Source: Aquimarina sp. U1-2 (lineage in GTDB: Bacteria > Bacteroidota > Bacteroidia > Flavobacteriales > Flavobacteriaceae). Taken from it: a stretch of DNA of 64,000 nt. Every line of letters begins with the position of its first letter. The first letter of the stretch is position 1. Positions 45,507 through 54,395 of the stretch are shown here, piece by piece. The stretch is taken from contig NZ_JAGKIK010000008.1 in the NCBI RefSeq assembly GCF_017897595.1, positions 165,725 to 229,724 on the forward strand, written 5' to 3'. Made by a program: the position numbers and the translations under genes. The notes under the pieces were generated by a model, which saw nothing but the letters and a program-made list of their open reading frames with translations, ran no database searches and was not told the DNA's origin.

Positions 45507-45552
45507 GATTACATAATTTTAAATGTCGCTATAGGTAAGCGTTGATTAATTT

Positions 45553-45987
45553 TTACTTTATAAACTTGTTTTTTGTGTTTTCAAATTCTCGAAGGTAGAC
45601 TAATCCTTGTTTTCCTTCATTCATATATTGCGAAACCATATTGAGTATTTTTTTGGTTTCTTGCAGTGCTATTTCAGGATCTTCATAAGTATCGACAGAG
45701 CCAGATGGCGTTGTTTTGGTTAAAAACATACCTGTAATAAACACTACACAAGCAGCCACACCTATCATCCAGGAGTATTTGGTTTTCTTATTTTTTTCAA
45801 ATACAATATTCCTGGTAGCTGTGATGTTGCTTTCTTCTGAAAAATACTGAAATACATCTCTGTAGCTCTCGAGGTGTGACGGCACAGTTTCTCTGGTAAA
45901 ATAAACCTTCAACTTTTTTTCTTCAGAAATGGTCGTTTCACCCTCGAAATATTTTTCAAGTAATTTTTCTAGTTTATCCAACTCCAT
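45553..45987 (-). CDS. Single-pass membrane protein, probable anti-sigma factor
   Basis: This 144-residue protein has a cytoplasmic N-terminal part (residues 1-70: KLEKLLEKYFEGETTISEEKKLKVYF, the typical start of Bacteroidota anti-sigma-like partners), one membrane helix (about 72-90) and a short periplasmic tail. It overlaps the ECF sigma gene by 14 bases, so the two are made together. Role inferred: holding the sigma factor at the membrane. No zinc-binding (ZAS) motif is present. Confidence 0.78.
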   Translation of the reverse strand: MELDKLEKLLEKYFEGETTISEEKKLKVYFTRETVPSHLESYRDVFQYFSEESNITATRNIVFEKNKKTKYSWMIGVAACVVFITGMFLTKTTPSGSVDTYEDPEIALQETKKILNMVSQYMNEGKQGLVYLREFENTKNKFIK

Positions 45988-46483
45988 GCTTATGCTTTTT
46001 TAATAATTCTTCTCTAATTTTTTTTCTTCCTCGAGATAAAGCCACTCTCACGGCAACTTCTTTAATCCCAAGCATTGCTGCAATTTCTGCGTTGTTATAC
46101 TGTTCTATATCTCTTAACTGAATGATCATTCGTTGTTGCTCTGGCAGATCATTCATGATTTTCCCTACCCAATCTAAACTATCTTTTGCTTCTACTTGTC
46201 GTTGTAAAGATGGTTGCTCATCTTTATAATTACTGTGTACGATTTTAAGATTTCCCGTTTCTTTAGCCTTTAACTTGTCATAGCAATAATTCTTGGTCAT
46301 TGTCATCGCAAAAGCTTCTACGTTCGTATATTCGGCAATTTTACTTTTATTTCTCCAAAGCTTCAGTAAAACCTCTTGTGTCGCGTCTTCGGCTTCTTCA
46401 GTACTTATCAACAAACGTTTCGCTAATCTAAATAGCTTATCTTTAAATCCATTGGTAAGCGATATAAATGCTTTTTCTTTCAT
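45974..46483 (-). CDS. ECF-type RNA polymerase sigma factor
   Basis: This 169-residue protein has sigma region 2 (TEEAEDATQEVLLKLWRNKSKI...AFAMTMTKNYCYDKLK) and region 4 (LPEQQRMIIQLRDIEQYNNAEIAAMLGIKEVAVRVALSRGRKKIREEL) and nothing else, so it is a minimal group 4 sigma factor. It heads the operon with an anti-sigma-like membrane protein and two DUF4252 proteins. It likely responds to envelope conditions and may drive its own operon. Confidence 0.95.
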   Translation of the reverse strand: MKEKAFISLTNGFKDKLFRLAKRLLISTEEAEDATQEVLLKLWRNKSKIAEYTNVEAFAMTMTKNYCYDKLKAKETGNLKIVHSNYKDEQPSLQRQVEAKDSLDWVGKIMNDLPEQQRMIIQLRDIEQYNNAEIAAMLGIKEVAVRVALSRGRKKIREELLKKHKHGVG

Positions 46484-46588
46484 GTGTTCATTTTAGTCAC
46501 ATGGAACCTTTATGATTAAACAGTCATTTTTCTACATTTAATGCTCTTTTTAATCTAGTCGGTTTCATTTTTTGATTGATTGATGGTG

Positions 46589-46635
46589 AACTGGTTTATA
46601 CTTTTCTAGCACATCGAAAAAAGTGTAAACTAGTT
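46589..46635. promoter_or_regulatory. Imperfect 17-bp inverted repeat in the divergent promoter region
   Basis: AACTGGTTTATACTTTT and AAAAAGTGTAAACTAGTT form long arms with few mismatches around CTAGCACATCGA. It lies between the divergent ECF sigma gene and the first S41 protease. It could be an operator or an RNA hairpin. Confidence 0.5.
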
Positions 46636-46754
46636 CTGTATTAAACTCTGTTAGTTTTATATAAGGGAGACGACTATATCTATAATTTGTTACATTCTTT
46701 TTTAAAATTATAATAAAGTAGTTACATTTAGCATTTGACATATAGTGTGATTTT

Positions 46755-48173
46755 ATGAAAATTTGGAAACGTATTTTGGTGTGGTTACTTTTTATAAGTG
46801 TATTATCTTCTTGTTTTGAAGATAATGATGATGTACCGCAAATCGCCACTACTCTAGACATCAATGACTACATCTGGAAGGGTATGAATGTTTTCTATCT
46901 CTATAAAAGTGATGTTGCGCTTCTGGCAGATGATCGTTTCTCATCGGATCAAGATTACACGAATTTTTTAAGAGATTTCTCGACACCTGAGTCTTTTTTT
47001 GATAATTTGCTATCAACCGTAGATGAATTCAGCTTTTTGGTTAACGATTACGTAGCTTTAGAGCAATCTTTTGACGGAGTAACAAAAAATAATGGTATGG
47101 AGTTTGGCCTTGTCAGATATCCCAACAGTTCTAGTTTGGTTTTTGGCTATATTCGATATATTCTACCAGGTACAGATGCAGAAGCAAAAGGATTAAAAAG
47201 AGGCAATATCTTCAATACTATTGATGGGACTCAAATAACCGATCAAAATTTTCGTAATTTATTGGCTCCCGATAGCTACACTATTGGCTTGGCTACTTTC
47301 GACGGATCAACGGTAACACCTACAAATGACCTGGTTTCTTTAACAAAAAGTCAGTATACCGAAAACCCTGTATTTATCACAAAAATCTTAAATATCGGTA
47401 ATACACCTGTGGGATATCTTATGTATAATGCCTTTACAGCCGATTTTGACACACAACTTAATGCGGCTTTTGCTCAGTTTAAATCAAGTCAAGTCACAGA
47501 TTTGATTTTGGACGTGCGATACAACGGTGGCGGATCGGTCTCTAGCGCTATTGATCTATCTAGTATGATTACCGGTCAGTTTAATGGCGAAGTATTTACT
47601 ACAGAAGAATGGAATGCAGCATTACAAGATAGGTTTGGGAGCACAAATCTTTTTGACAATCAAATACGAACCGGAGATGCCATCAATAGCCTCAACCTAA
47701 CTCGTGTTTATGTACTTACTACCAGAAGTTCTGCATCGGCTAGCGAACTTGTAATAAACGGATTAGATCCTTATATTGAAACCATACAAGTTGGTGATAC
47801 TACGCGAGGAAAATTTCAAGCATCTATCACTGTGTATGATACCGATAATTATGGTCGGCAAGGAGCTGAAGCTTCTGGACATACCTACGCCATGCAGCCA
47901 TTAGTGCTTAAATCTATAAATGCTGCTGGGGTATCTGATTATTTTAATGGTTTCGCTCCAGATGTTTTAATCGAAGAAGATTATTCTAATTTGGGCATGC
48001 TTGGTGACCCCGAGGAGCCCTTATTAAAAGCTGCCATTGATCAAATTACTGGTGCCGGAGCCACTAAACAAAAGTATAGTACCCAAAGTCTGAACGATAT
48101 AGGAAGTAGTAAAATGTATTTACCTAATTTTGAAAAAATGTACGTTGATTTTACCGCCCGAAATAACGAATAA
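46755..48173 (+). CDS. S41 family (C-terminal-processing type) peptidase, lipoprotein
   Basis: The 472-residue protein has a lipoprotein signal (ending VLSSC, then FEDNDD). It has an N-terminal cap (~30-110), a PDZ-like domain (YILPGTDAEAKGLKRGNIFNTIDG, ~135-165) and the S41 catalytic domain. That domain has LILDVRYNGGGSV, the serine in TTRSSASASELV and the lysine in DTTRGKFQ, the Ser-Lys dyad of the family. It would cut proteins in the periplasm or on the surface. A paralogue follows directly. Confidence 0.93.
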   Translation: MKIWKRILVWLLFISVLSSCFEDNDDVPQIATTLDINDYIWKGMNVFYLYKSDVALLADDRFSSDQDYTNFLRDFSTPESFFDNLLSTVDEFSFLVNDYVALEQSFDGVTKNNGMEFGLVRYPNSSSLVFGYIRYILPGTDAEAKGLKRGNIFNTIDGTQITDQNFRNLLAPDSYTIGLATFDGSTVTPTNDLVSLTKSQYTENPVFITKILNIGNTPVGYLMYNAFTADFDTQLNAAFAQFKSSQVTDLILDVRYNGGGSVSSAIDLSSMITGQFNGEVFTTEEWNAALQDRFGSTNLFDNQIRTGDAINSLNLTRVYVLTTRSSASASELVINGLDPYIETIQVGDTTRGKFQASITVYDTDNYGRQGAEASGHTYAMQPLVLKSINAAGVSDYFNGFAPDVLIEEDYSNLGMLGDPEEPLLKAAIDQITGAGATKQKYSTQSLNDIGSSKMYLPNFEKMYVDFTARNNE

Positions 48174-48380
48174 AGAATAATTTTACGATAGTTATAAAAT
48201 ATACTGTTTATGAGAATCGTTAATAGCTTAGCTGCCAAATGCACACAGGTATAAAAAATTACTGTTCTGCTTATATCTCGATTTTCAGATACACTTTTAA
48301 TGAAGTAAACGTAATCAAATTGACGGATTTTAATTTAGAAATTGCTTGAACACATAATAGATTAATACTAAATCACATTC

Positions 48381-49868
48381 ATGAAAAAGAAAGCCCCAAA
48401 GTTTATCATTTTATTTTTTTCGTTATTTTTTATATTATCCTGTTCTAATGATGATGACAGATCAGAAGCAGGTAATGACTCATCGGTAATAAATAACCCT
48501 GATGAACAAATCGATGATTTTGTATGGAAAGCCATGAATTTTTGGTACCTATATAAATCCGATGTACCAGATCTCAATGATACTAAAATCGATAACATAC
48601 CAGAATACAGACAGTTTTTAAGTTCTTTTGACTCCCCTATCAATTTATTTGATGCGCTGGTAACTAAAGAGATTTTGCTAGGGCGTCCAGAAGATGATTT
48701 TAGTTTTATAGTTGATGATTATATTGCATTAGAACAACAATTAGGTGGTACGAGTAAGAGTAATGGAATGCAATTTCTTTTAGGTCGCATAGGAAACTCT
48801 AATGACCTATTTGGGTATGTGATTTATATTATGCCGGGTACCGATGCTCAATCAAAAGGAATACAACGTGGCGAACTTTTTACTACTATTAATAATACGC
48901 AACTTACCATTTCCAATTATGAAGATCTACTTTTTGGTAGTGATAGTTATGAAGTAGGATTTAGTACTATCGTCAACAATACTTTCCAATTTTCAAAAAG
49001 CGTTGTATTAAATAAGCAAGTATATACCGAAAACCCAATTTTTATGGCAAAAACTATCAATTATAAAGGTTCCAAAGTAGGATATTTCATGTATAATGGT
49101 TTTACATTTGGTTTTAATAAGGAACTTAATGATGTGTTTTTGAAGTTTAAATCTGAAGGGATAGAAAATGTAGTTCTTGATTTGAGATACAATGGTGGTG
49201 GTTCGGTATATACGGCAGCTGCCCTGGCTAGTATGATCACGGGAAAAACAGAAGAAGAAATTTTTGCAAAAAATCTATTTAACGATGATATAGAAAGTAT
49301 CGTAAGTAATCAAAGCAATGCAGATGCATTTTTGAACGAACGCTTTATGTCTAATGTTCTTATCGATACTTCTAATACACAAGAACCTATACATTCTTTA
49401 GGGCTTAATAAACTTTATGTTCTGGCTACGCGTAGCAGCGCATCAGCAAGTGAACTAATTATTAATGGTCTTTCAGCACATATTGATGTAATTCATATCG
49501 GCACAAAAACCAGAGGTAAATATCAAGCATCAAGAACGCTGTACGATTCTGAAACCTTTAGCAGAGAAGGCGCTAATCCCAATCATACATTTGCACTACA
49601 ACCACTTGTTAGTAAAATATCGAATATTAACGGAAAAACAGATTATATCCTGGGATTAGATCCTACCATAGAACTAGCAGAAGATTTTCAAAATTTAGGA
49701 ATACTAGGAGACACAAACGAACCGTTACTAAATACTGCCCTAGAGCTTATTACTACTAATTCGGTACCCGCCGCAGTTAGTAACAAAGCACAAAACACAT
49801 CTTTCGAGATTTTAGGTGACAGTAAAATGAATCAACCCCTATATCAAAGAATGTATTTAGATAAATAG
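48381..49868 (+). CDS. S41 family peptidase, lipoprotein (paralogue of the preceding gene)
   Basis: The 495-residue protein has a lipoprotein signal (ending FILSC, then SNDDDR) and the same layout as the previous gene: cap (DDFVWKAMNFWYLYKSDVPDL), PDZ-like part (YIMPGTDAQSKGIQRGELFTTINN) and catalytic part (VVLDLRYNGGGSV, LATRSSASASELI, TKTRGKYQAS). Identity is high over the whole length, so the pair arose by tandem duplication. Its own 207-base upstream region suggests separate expression. Confidence 0.93.
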   Translation: MKKKAPKFIILFFSLFFILSCSNDDDRSEAGNDSSVINNPDEQIDDFVWKAMNFWYLYKSDVPDLNDTKIDNIPEYRQFLSSFDSPINLFDALVTKEILLGRPEDDFSFIVDDYIALEQQLGGTSKSNGMQFLLGRIGNSNDLFGYVIYIMPGTDAQSKGIQRGELFTTINNTQLTISNYEDLLFGSDSYEVGFSTIVNNTFQFSKSVVLNKQVYTENPIFMAKTINYKGSKVGYFMYNGFTFGFNKELNDVFLKFKSEGIENVVLDLRYNGGGSVYTAAALASMITGKTEEEIFAKNLFNDDIESIVSNQSNADAFLNERFMSNVLIDTSNTQEPIHSLGLNKLYVLATRSSASASELIINGLSAHIDVIHIGTKTRGKYQASRTLYDSETFSREGANPNHTFALQPLVSKISNINGKTDYILGLDPTIELAEDFQNLGILGDTNEPLLNTALELITTNSVPAAVSNKAQNTSFEILGDSKMNQPLYQRMYLDK

Positions 49869-49989
49869 CTTTTTGTCGTAAAAAAACGAATTTAGAAAAG
49901 TCTATACTGCTATCTTCTTTTATTTTTCGAATTCCTTAAAAACTATTGAACCCGCTTTGTGCATTAGAAAATCTATTTTCACATTCATT

Positions 49990-50020
49990 TTGGTATAAAC
50001 TACCTATTCGATTACCTTTG
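49990..50020 (+). promoter_or_regulatory. Promoter of the cobalamin operon
   Basis: TTG (49990-49992), a 20-base spacer and TACCTTTG (50013-50020) match the Bacteroidota TTG/TAnnTTTG promoter closely. The box ends 23 bases before the cobU ATG, leaving too short a leader for a cobalamin riboswitch. Confidence 0.75.
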
Positions 50021-50043
50021 AAAGTTCAAAATCTAACCATACT

Positions 50044-50556
50044 ATGTTGTATTACATCACAGGTGGAGAGCGTTCTGGAAAGAGTAAGTATGCACAAGAC
50101 CTAGCCTTAGAACTCTCAGACACTCCGATATATTTGGCAACCTCTCGCATTTGGGATCAAAATCATCAAGAAAGAGTCAATAATCATATTGCGGATAGAG
50201 ATCATAGATGGACTACTAAAGAGGAAGAAAAAGAACTTTCTAAAGTAATTGAAGATGGAGATGTCGTAGTGATTGATTGTGTCACCCTTTGGCTTACCAA
50301 TTATTTTGTGGATACTAAAAATGATTTGGAGAAATCACTCTTACTGGCAAAAGAAGAATTTAATAAACTAATATTGCTAAAAGCAACTATTATTATCATT
50401 TCTAACGAAATCGGCATGGGCGTTCACGCTACTACAGCCATAGGAAGAAAATTTACAGAGCTACAGGGTTGGATAAATCAGCATATTGCAAAACATGCCG
50501 ATAACGCTGTATTTATGGTTTCAGGTATTCCTGTGCAAATCAAGAATAATACATAA
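50044..50556 (+). CDS. cobU: Adenosylcobinamide kinase / adenosylcobinamide-phosphate guanylyltransferase
   Basis: This 170-residue enzyme begins with a P-loop (ITGGERSGKSKYAQ) and contains HIADRDHRW (the His that takes GMP in the family), VVVIDCVTLWLTNYF and IIISNEIGMGVHATTAIGRKFTELQGWINQHIA. It phosphorylates cobinamide and activates it with GMP in the assembly of the nucleotide loop. First gene of the cobU-cobT-cobS-cobC run. Confidence 0.95.
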   Translation: MLYYITGGERSGKSKYAQDLALELSDTPIYLATSRIWDQNHQERVNNHIADRDHRWTTKEEEKELSKVIEDGDVVVIDCVTLWLTNYFVDTKNDLEKSLLLAKEEFNKLILLKATIIIISNEIGMGVHATTAIGRKFTELQGWINQHIAKHADNAVFMVSGIPVQIKNNT

Positions 50557-50666
50557 TAGTATACCTTTGCATACGGCAATTTTAAAATTTCATACCAATA
50601 TGATAAGATTTTAAATTAGGTTTGCGTAACTGTAGATTGACAAAAACAAGTGTAAACAAAATAATA

Positions 50667-51701
50667 ATGAATTTTAAAATTGAACCTATTTACGATAAAA
50701 AAATTGAGAAAACACTGCAACAAAAAATTGATACTAAAACCAAACCAATTGGCGCGTTAGGGAGATTAGAAGAACTTGCGCTACAAATTGGTAAAATTCA
50801 AAAAACTGAAAGTCCAAAACTTTCCAACCCGACCATTCTTGTTTTTGCAGGAGACCACGGGATCGCTAAAGAAGGTAACGTAAATCCATACCCTCAAGAA
50901 GTTACTGCTCAAATGGTCTATAACTTTTTAAATGGAGGAGCTGCCATTAATATTTTCTGTAAGCAAAACAACATCGATTTACAAATTATCGACGCGGGTG
51001 TTAATCATGATTTTGGAAATATAGCCGAACTGCACTCTGCTAAAATTGCATTTGGTACAAAAAACTACCAGCATGAACCCGCTATGAGCTTAGAGCAATG
51101 TGATGCTGCCATAGCAAAAGGAGCAGCCATAGTCATGCAAACCCACAATAAAGGGTGTAATAGTATTGGTTTTGGTGAAATGGGGATTGGCAATACCTCA
51201 TCTGCATCACTGTTAATGGCTTTTTTTACCAATATACCCATTCGAGAATGTGTGGGTGCAGGCACAGGTCTTGATGTCGAAGCTTTGAACGTAAAACAAA
51301 ACGTTCTGTCTCAGGTTTATATGAAATATAATCCATCGTCAACCAAAGAAGCATTGGCATGTTTCGGGGGATTTGAAATTGCAATGATCTATGGAGCAAT
51401 TTTGAAAGCTGCAGAGTTGCGAATGACTATTATTATAGATGGCTTCATCATTACCTCGGCCTTATTAGCCGCACATACGATGCATCCACAAGTGCTTGAT
51501 TATTGTATTTTTGCACACTCCTCAGAAGAACAGGGGCATCAAAAAATGTTACAGTACCTTAAAAAAGAACCACTGGTCAACCTCAAGATGCGTTTGGGTG
51601 AAGGTACCGGGGCAGCGGTTGTTTTTCCTATAATTACATCAGCCGTTACTTTTATTAATGAAATGGCTAGTTTTGAAAGTGCGGGCGTCTCTGGTCAATA
51701 G
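50667..51701 (+). CDS. cobT: Nicotinate-nucleotide--dimethylbenzimidazole phosphoribosyltransferase
   Basis: The start is ATG 50667 (NFKIEPIYDKK); an upstream start at 50622 adds 15 residues without family resemblance. The 344-residue enzyme has FAGDHGIAKEGNVNPYPQEVT, FNLNGG-type AINIF, GEMGIGNTSSASLL, VGAGTGLD, AHSSEEQGHQ and the catalytic glutamate in RLGEGTGAA. It makes alpha-ribazole phosphate, the lower ligand of cobalamin, in the cytoplasm. Confidence 0.95.
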   Translation: MNFKIEPIYDKKIEKTLQQKIDTKTKPIGALGRLEELALQIGKIQKTESPKLSNPTILVFAGDHGIAKEGNVNPYPQEVTAQMVYNFLNGGAAINIFCKQNNIDLQIIDAGVNHDFGNIAELHSAKIAFGTKNYQHEPAMSLEQCDAAIAKGAAIVMQTHNKGCNSIGFGEMGIGNTSSASLLMAFFTNIPIRECVGAGTGLDVEALNVKQNVLSQVYMKYNPSSTKEALACFGGFEIAMIYGAILKAAELRMTIIIDGFIITSALLAAHTMHPQVLDYCIFAHSSEEQGHQKMLQYLKKEPLVNLKMRLGEGTGAAVVFPIITSAVTFINEMASFESAGVSGQ

Positions 51702-51863
51702 TAACCGTTTACTAGGTTTGAGGTATGAGGTGTTAGGTTTTAGAAATGAAAATATTTTGATTTTATGAACTGATTTAAACTAGTTCGATACTGTACATCT
51801 GGAATTAACGTATGCTAAGATGTTTATAAATGATTTATTACTGTAAATTCAGCTCTATGTAAC

Positions 51864-52628
51864 ATGAAAAAAGAAATTCATATTTTTTTTACTGCACTTA
51901 TGTTTTTTACACGTATTCCTTGTCCGAAATGGGTGAACCACGATCCGGATTATCTGCAACTTAGTGCAAAATACTTTCCTTTGGTAGGGATTATCATAGG
52001 TAGTATAGGAGCGACTGTATTTTATCTATTTTCCTTTATTTATTCGGTGGATATAGCATTGTTACTTTCTATGTTTTCAACAATTTACACCACGGGTGCT
52101 TTTCATGAAGATGGTTTTGCAGATGTATGTGATGGTTTCGGAGGAGGTTGGACAAAAGAAAAAATACTCCATATCATGAAGGATTCGAGATTAGGTACCT
52201 ATGGAACCGTTGGATTACTAATACTATTAGCGCTCAAATTTGCAACACTACGAGAAATCGAAATGTTTTATATTCCTTTAGTCCTACTATCTGGTCATAG
52301 TCTAAGTAGATTCATCGCAACTACACTTATTTATTCACATGATTATGTACGAGACATCGATCAGAGTAAAGCTAAACCAGCGGCAAAAGGTATGCACCTA
52401 CGAACCTTACTAATAAGCGGTATATTTGGAATTATACCCTTATTTGTATTTCAAAACCCCTGGGTATTCCTTACTTTAATCCCTATGTATCTATCCAAAA
52501 TGTATTTAGGTCACAAGTTCAAGAAATGGATAGGTGGACAAACAGGAGACTGTGCAGGAGCTGTTCAACAGCTAAGTGAAGTTATATTTTATCTTTCGAC
52601 GTTATTCCTATGGAAATATATCTGGTAA
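51864..52628 (+). CDS. cobS: Adenosylcobinamide-GDP ribazoletransferase (cobalamin synthase)
   Basis: This 254-residue integral membrane protein has the CobS marks FFTRIPCPKWV, KYFPLVGIIIGSIGA, TGAFHEDGFADVCDGFGGGWTKEKILHIMKDSRLGTYG (the acidic substrate/Mg site) and GGQTGDCAGAVQQLSE near the end, with six to seven hydrophobic segments. It joins GDP-cobinamide and alpha-ribazole. Its end overlaps the phosphatase gene by 19 bases. Confidence 0.96.
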   Translation: MKKEIHIFFTALMFFTRIPCPKWVNHDPDYLQLSAKYFPLVGIIIGSIGATVFYLFSFIYSVDIALLLSMFSTIYTTGAFHEDGFADVCDGFGGGWTKEKILHIMKDSRLGTYGTVGLLILLALKFATLREIEMFYIPLVLLSGHSLSRFIATTLIYSHDYVRDIDQSKAKPAAKGMHLRTLLISGIFGIIPLFVFQNPWVFLTLIPMYLSKMYLGHKFKKWIGGQTGDCAGAVQQLSEVIFYLSTLFLWKYIW

Positions 52629-53128
52629 GACATACTACACCCAATATTGAAAAAGGAATTTGTTACGGGCAAAGTGACATAGGGATTACCGATTCTTTTC
52701 AGGCTGAAGTTGATAACATACATCGCCAAATTCCTATTCATGATATTGACAAAGTATACAGTAGTCCGTTACAACGTTGCAAACTATTAGCAAAAACGTT
52801 TAACAGAGAAATTAAATTTGACGACCGCTTAAAAGAGCTAAATTTTGGGGACTGGGAGTTACTCCCATGGGAAGCCATTGATAGTAAAGAATTAGATCCA
52901 TGGATGAAAGATTTCGTTACCATTCAAGTTCCTAACGGAGAATCGTATGTGATGCTGCAAAAACGTATTGTAGATTTTTACACCTCATTAAATTTATTGA
53001 GTAACGAGAAAATTGTAATTATTTTACATGCAGGACCCATGAGAGCGCTAATTTCGTATTTACGAGAAATTGATCTCAAAGACTCTTTTTCAATCAAAAT
53101 AGACTATGGCGAGGTGATCAAAATTTAA
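52610..53128 (+). CDS. cobC: Alpha-ribazole phosphatase, histidine phosphatase family
   Basis: The 172-residue protein has the phosphoglycerate-mutase-like RHG motif at the start (YLVRHTTPNIEKGICYGQSD), VYSSPLQRCKLLA, a central FGDWELLPWEAID and IIILHAGPMRAL near the end (the second catalytic His). It removes phosphate from alpha-ribazole phosphate or cobalamin phosphate. Overlap with cobS and co-direction make the role in cobalamin assembly convincing. Confidence 0.92.
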   Translation: MEIYLVRHTTPNIEKGICYGQSDIGITDSFQAEVDNIHRQIPIHDIDKVYSSPLQRCKLLAKTFNREIKFDDRLKELNFGDWELLPWEAIDSKELDPWMKDFVTIQVPNGESYVMLQKRIVDFYTSLNLLSNEKIVIILHAGPMRALISYLREIDLKDSFSIKIDYGEVIKI

Positions 53129-53142
53129 TGTCTTATAGAGGC

Positions 53143-53174
53143 AAACTACTCAAAGGCAAGCAGAGTAGTGTTTT
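53143..53174 (+). terminator. Possible hairpin terminator or attenuator between cobC and btuF
   Basis: ACTACTC (53145-53151) pairs with GAGTAGT (53163-53169), followed by GTTTT. The stem is only seven base pairs, so strength is uncertain; partial termination would lower expression of the transport genes. Confidence 0.45.
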
Positions 53175-53255
53175 AAATCTCGATTCTCGAGTAAATTGAG
53201 CTTGTTTTCGGTATAAACTAATGCTCCAGAATAGTAATTTTATAAAAAATAAGGT

Positions 53256-54395
53256 ATGCGAATTCTTTTTATACTTTTTACCCTAGTAATGTGTAGCACT
53301 TCATGCAAAAACGTAAATGAAGAGACCAATCGCCTTACGGTAATGTATCTAGCTCCGCAAAGCATTGAATATGCAAAAGGATTTACAATCATAAACCATG
53401 GTACTCACAAAGAAATTAAAGTGACCACACCCTGGCCAGATACAAAAGAAGAACTTATATATATTTTACATCCCAAGGGAACAAAACAGCCCTTCAAATC
53501 TGAAAAAGCAGTTTTTGTAGAAGTCCCCGTAGAAAGAGTTGTAGTGACTTCAACTACAGACGTTCCTATACTAGAATATCTTAATTTAGAACAAAAGTTG
53601 GTAGGATTTCCTCATACCGATTATATTTCTTCGGAAAAAACCCGCGCGCTGGTGGATAAAGGCGCCATTAAAGAGCTTGGTAGGGAGTTTAATCTTAATA
53701 CAGAAATAGTGCTTGAACTCTCACCAGACATGGTATTGGGATTTTCTGCAAACGGAGAAACAAAAGCGTATGATCTCATTCAAAAAACCGGAATCCCAGT
53801 AGTAATTAATGGTTCCTGGATGGAAGAGCATCCCTTAGGGAGAGCAGAGTGGATTAAATTTGTAGCTGCATTTTTTGGAAAGGAAAATATCGCTGAAGAT
53901 GTTTTTCAACAAATTAAAACAGAATACAGTAATGCGGTTGCTATCGCACAAAATAGCACAGAACGACCTACGGTTTTGTCGGGAAATATGTTTAAAGACA
54001 TTTGGCATGTACCCGGTGGAAATAGCTACGTAGCTAAATTTTTAACAGATGCTAAAACTCATTATTTATGGCAAAATAATCAAAAAACCGGAAGTATTGC
54101 CCTTAGCTTTGAGAGCGTTCTTGAAAAAGCTCAACATGCGGCGTTATGGATTGGTTCTGGAAACGTCAACTCTTTAACAGAATTACAAGAACAGAACCAT
54201 CAATATCCATTATTTGATGCATTTAAAAATAAAGCCGTATATTCCTCGACGCTAAAAACGGGTGCCAAAGGCGGATTGATGTATTATGAACTAGGACCAA
54301 TGCGTCCTGATCTAATTTTAAAAGACATTATAAAAATCGCTCACCCAGAGCTTTTACCCGATTACAAATTGTATTTTTTTAAAAAACTTGATTAA
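53256..54395 (+). CDS. btuF: ABC transporter substrate-binding lipoprotein, cobalamin/BtuF type
   Basis: This 379-residue protein has a lipoprotein signal (ending CSTSC) and the type III periplasmic-binding fold: KAVFVEVPVERVVVTSTTDVPILEYLNLEQKLVGFP, a first-lobe end VLELSPDMVLGFS, and LKTGAKGGLMYYELGPMRPDLILKDIIKIAHPEL. It could bind cobalamin or an iron siderophore; the position behind cobC favours corrinoids. Its stop overlaps the permease start. Confidence 0.85.
   Translation: MRILFILFTLVMCSTSCKNVNEETNRLTVMYLAPQSIEYAKGFTIINHGTHKEIKVTTPWPDTKEELIYILHPKGTKQPFKSEKAVFVEVPVERVVVTSTTDVPILEYLNLEQKLVGFPHTDYISSEKTRALVDKGAIKELGREFNLNTEIVLELSPDMVLGFSANGETKAYDLIQKTGIPVVINGSWMEEHPLGRAEWIKFVAAFFGKENIAEDVFQQIKTEYSNAVAIAQNSTERPTVLSGNMFKDIWHVPGGNSYVAKFLTDAKTHYLWQNNQKTGSIALSFESVLEKAQHAALWIGSGNVNSLTELQEQNHQYPLFDAFKNKAVYSSTLKTGAKGGLMYYELGPMRPDLILKDIIKIAHPELLPDYKLYFFKKLD

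Noticed and set aside
46565..46864. 99-codon minus-strand frame overlapping the first S41 gene
   Set aside because: It overlaps the signal peptide of a certain gene and has no recognisable features.
49869..50043. Cobalamin riboswitch before cobU
   Set aside because: The promoter leaves a leader of under 20 bases and no B12-box-like sequence was seen.
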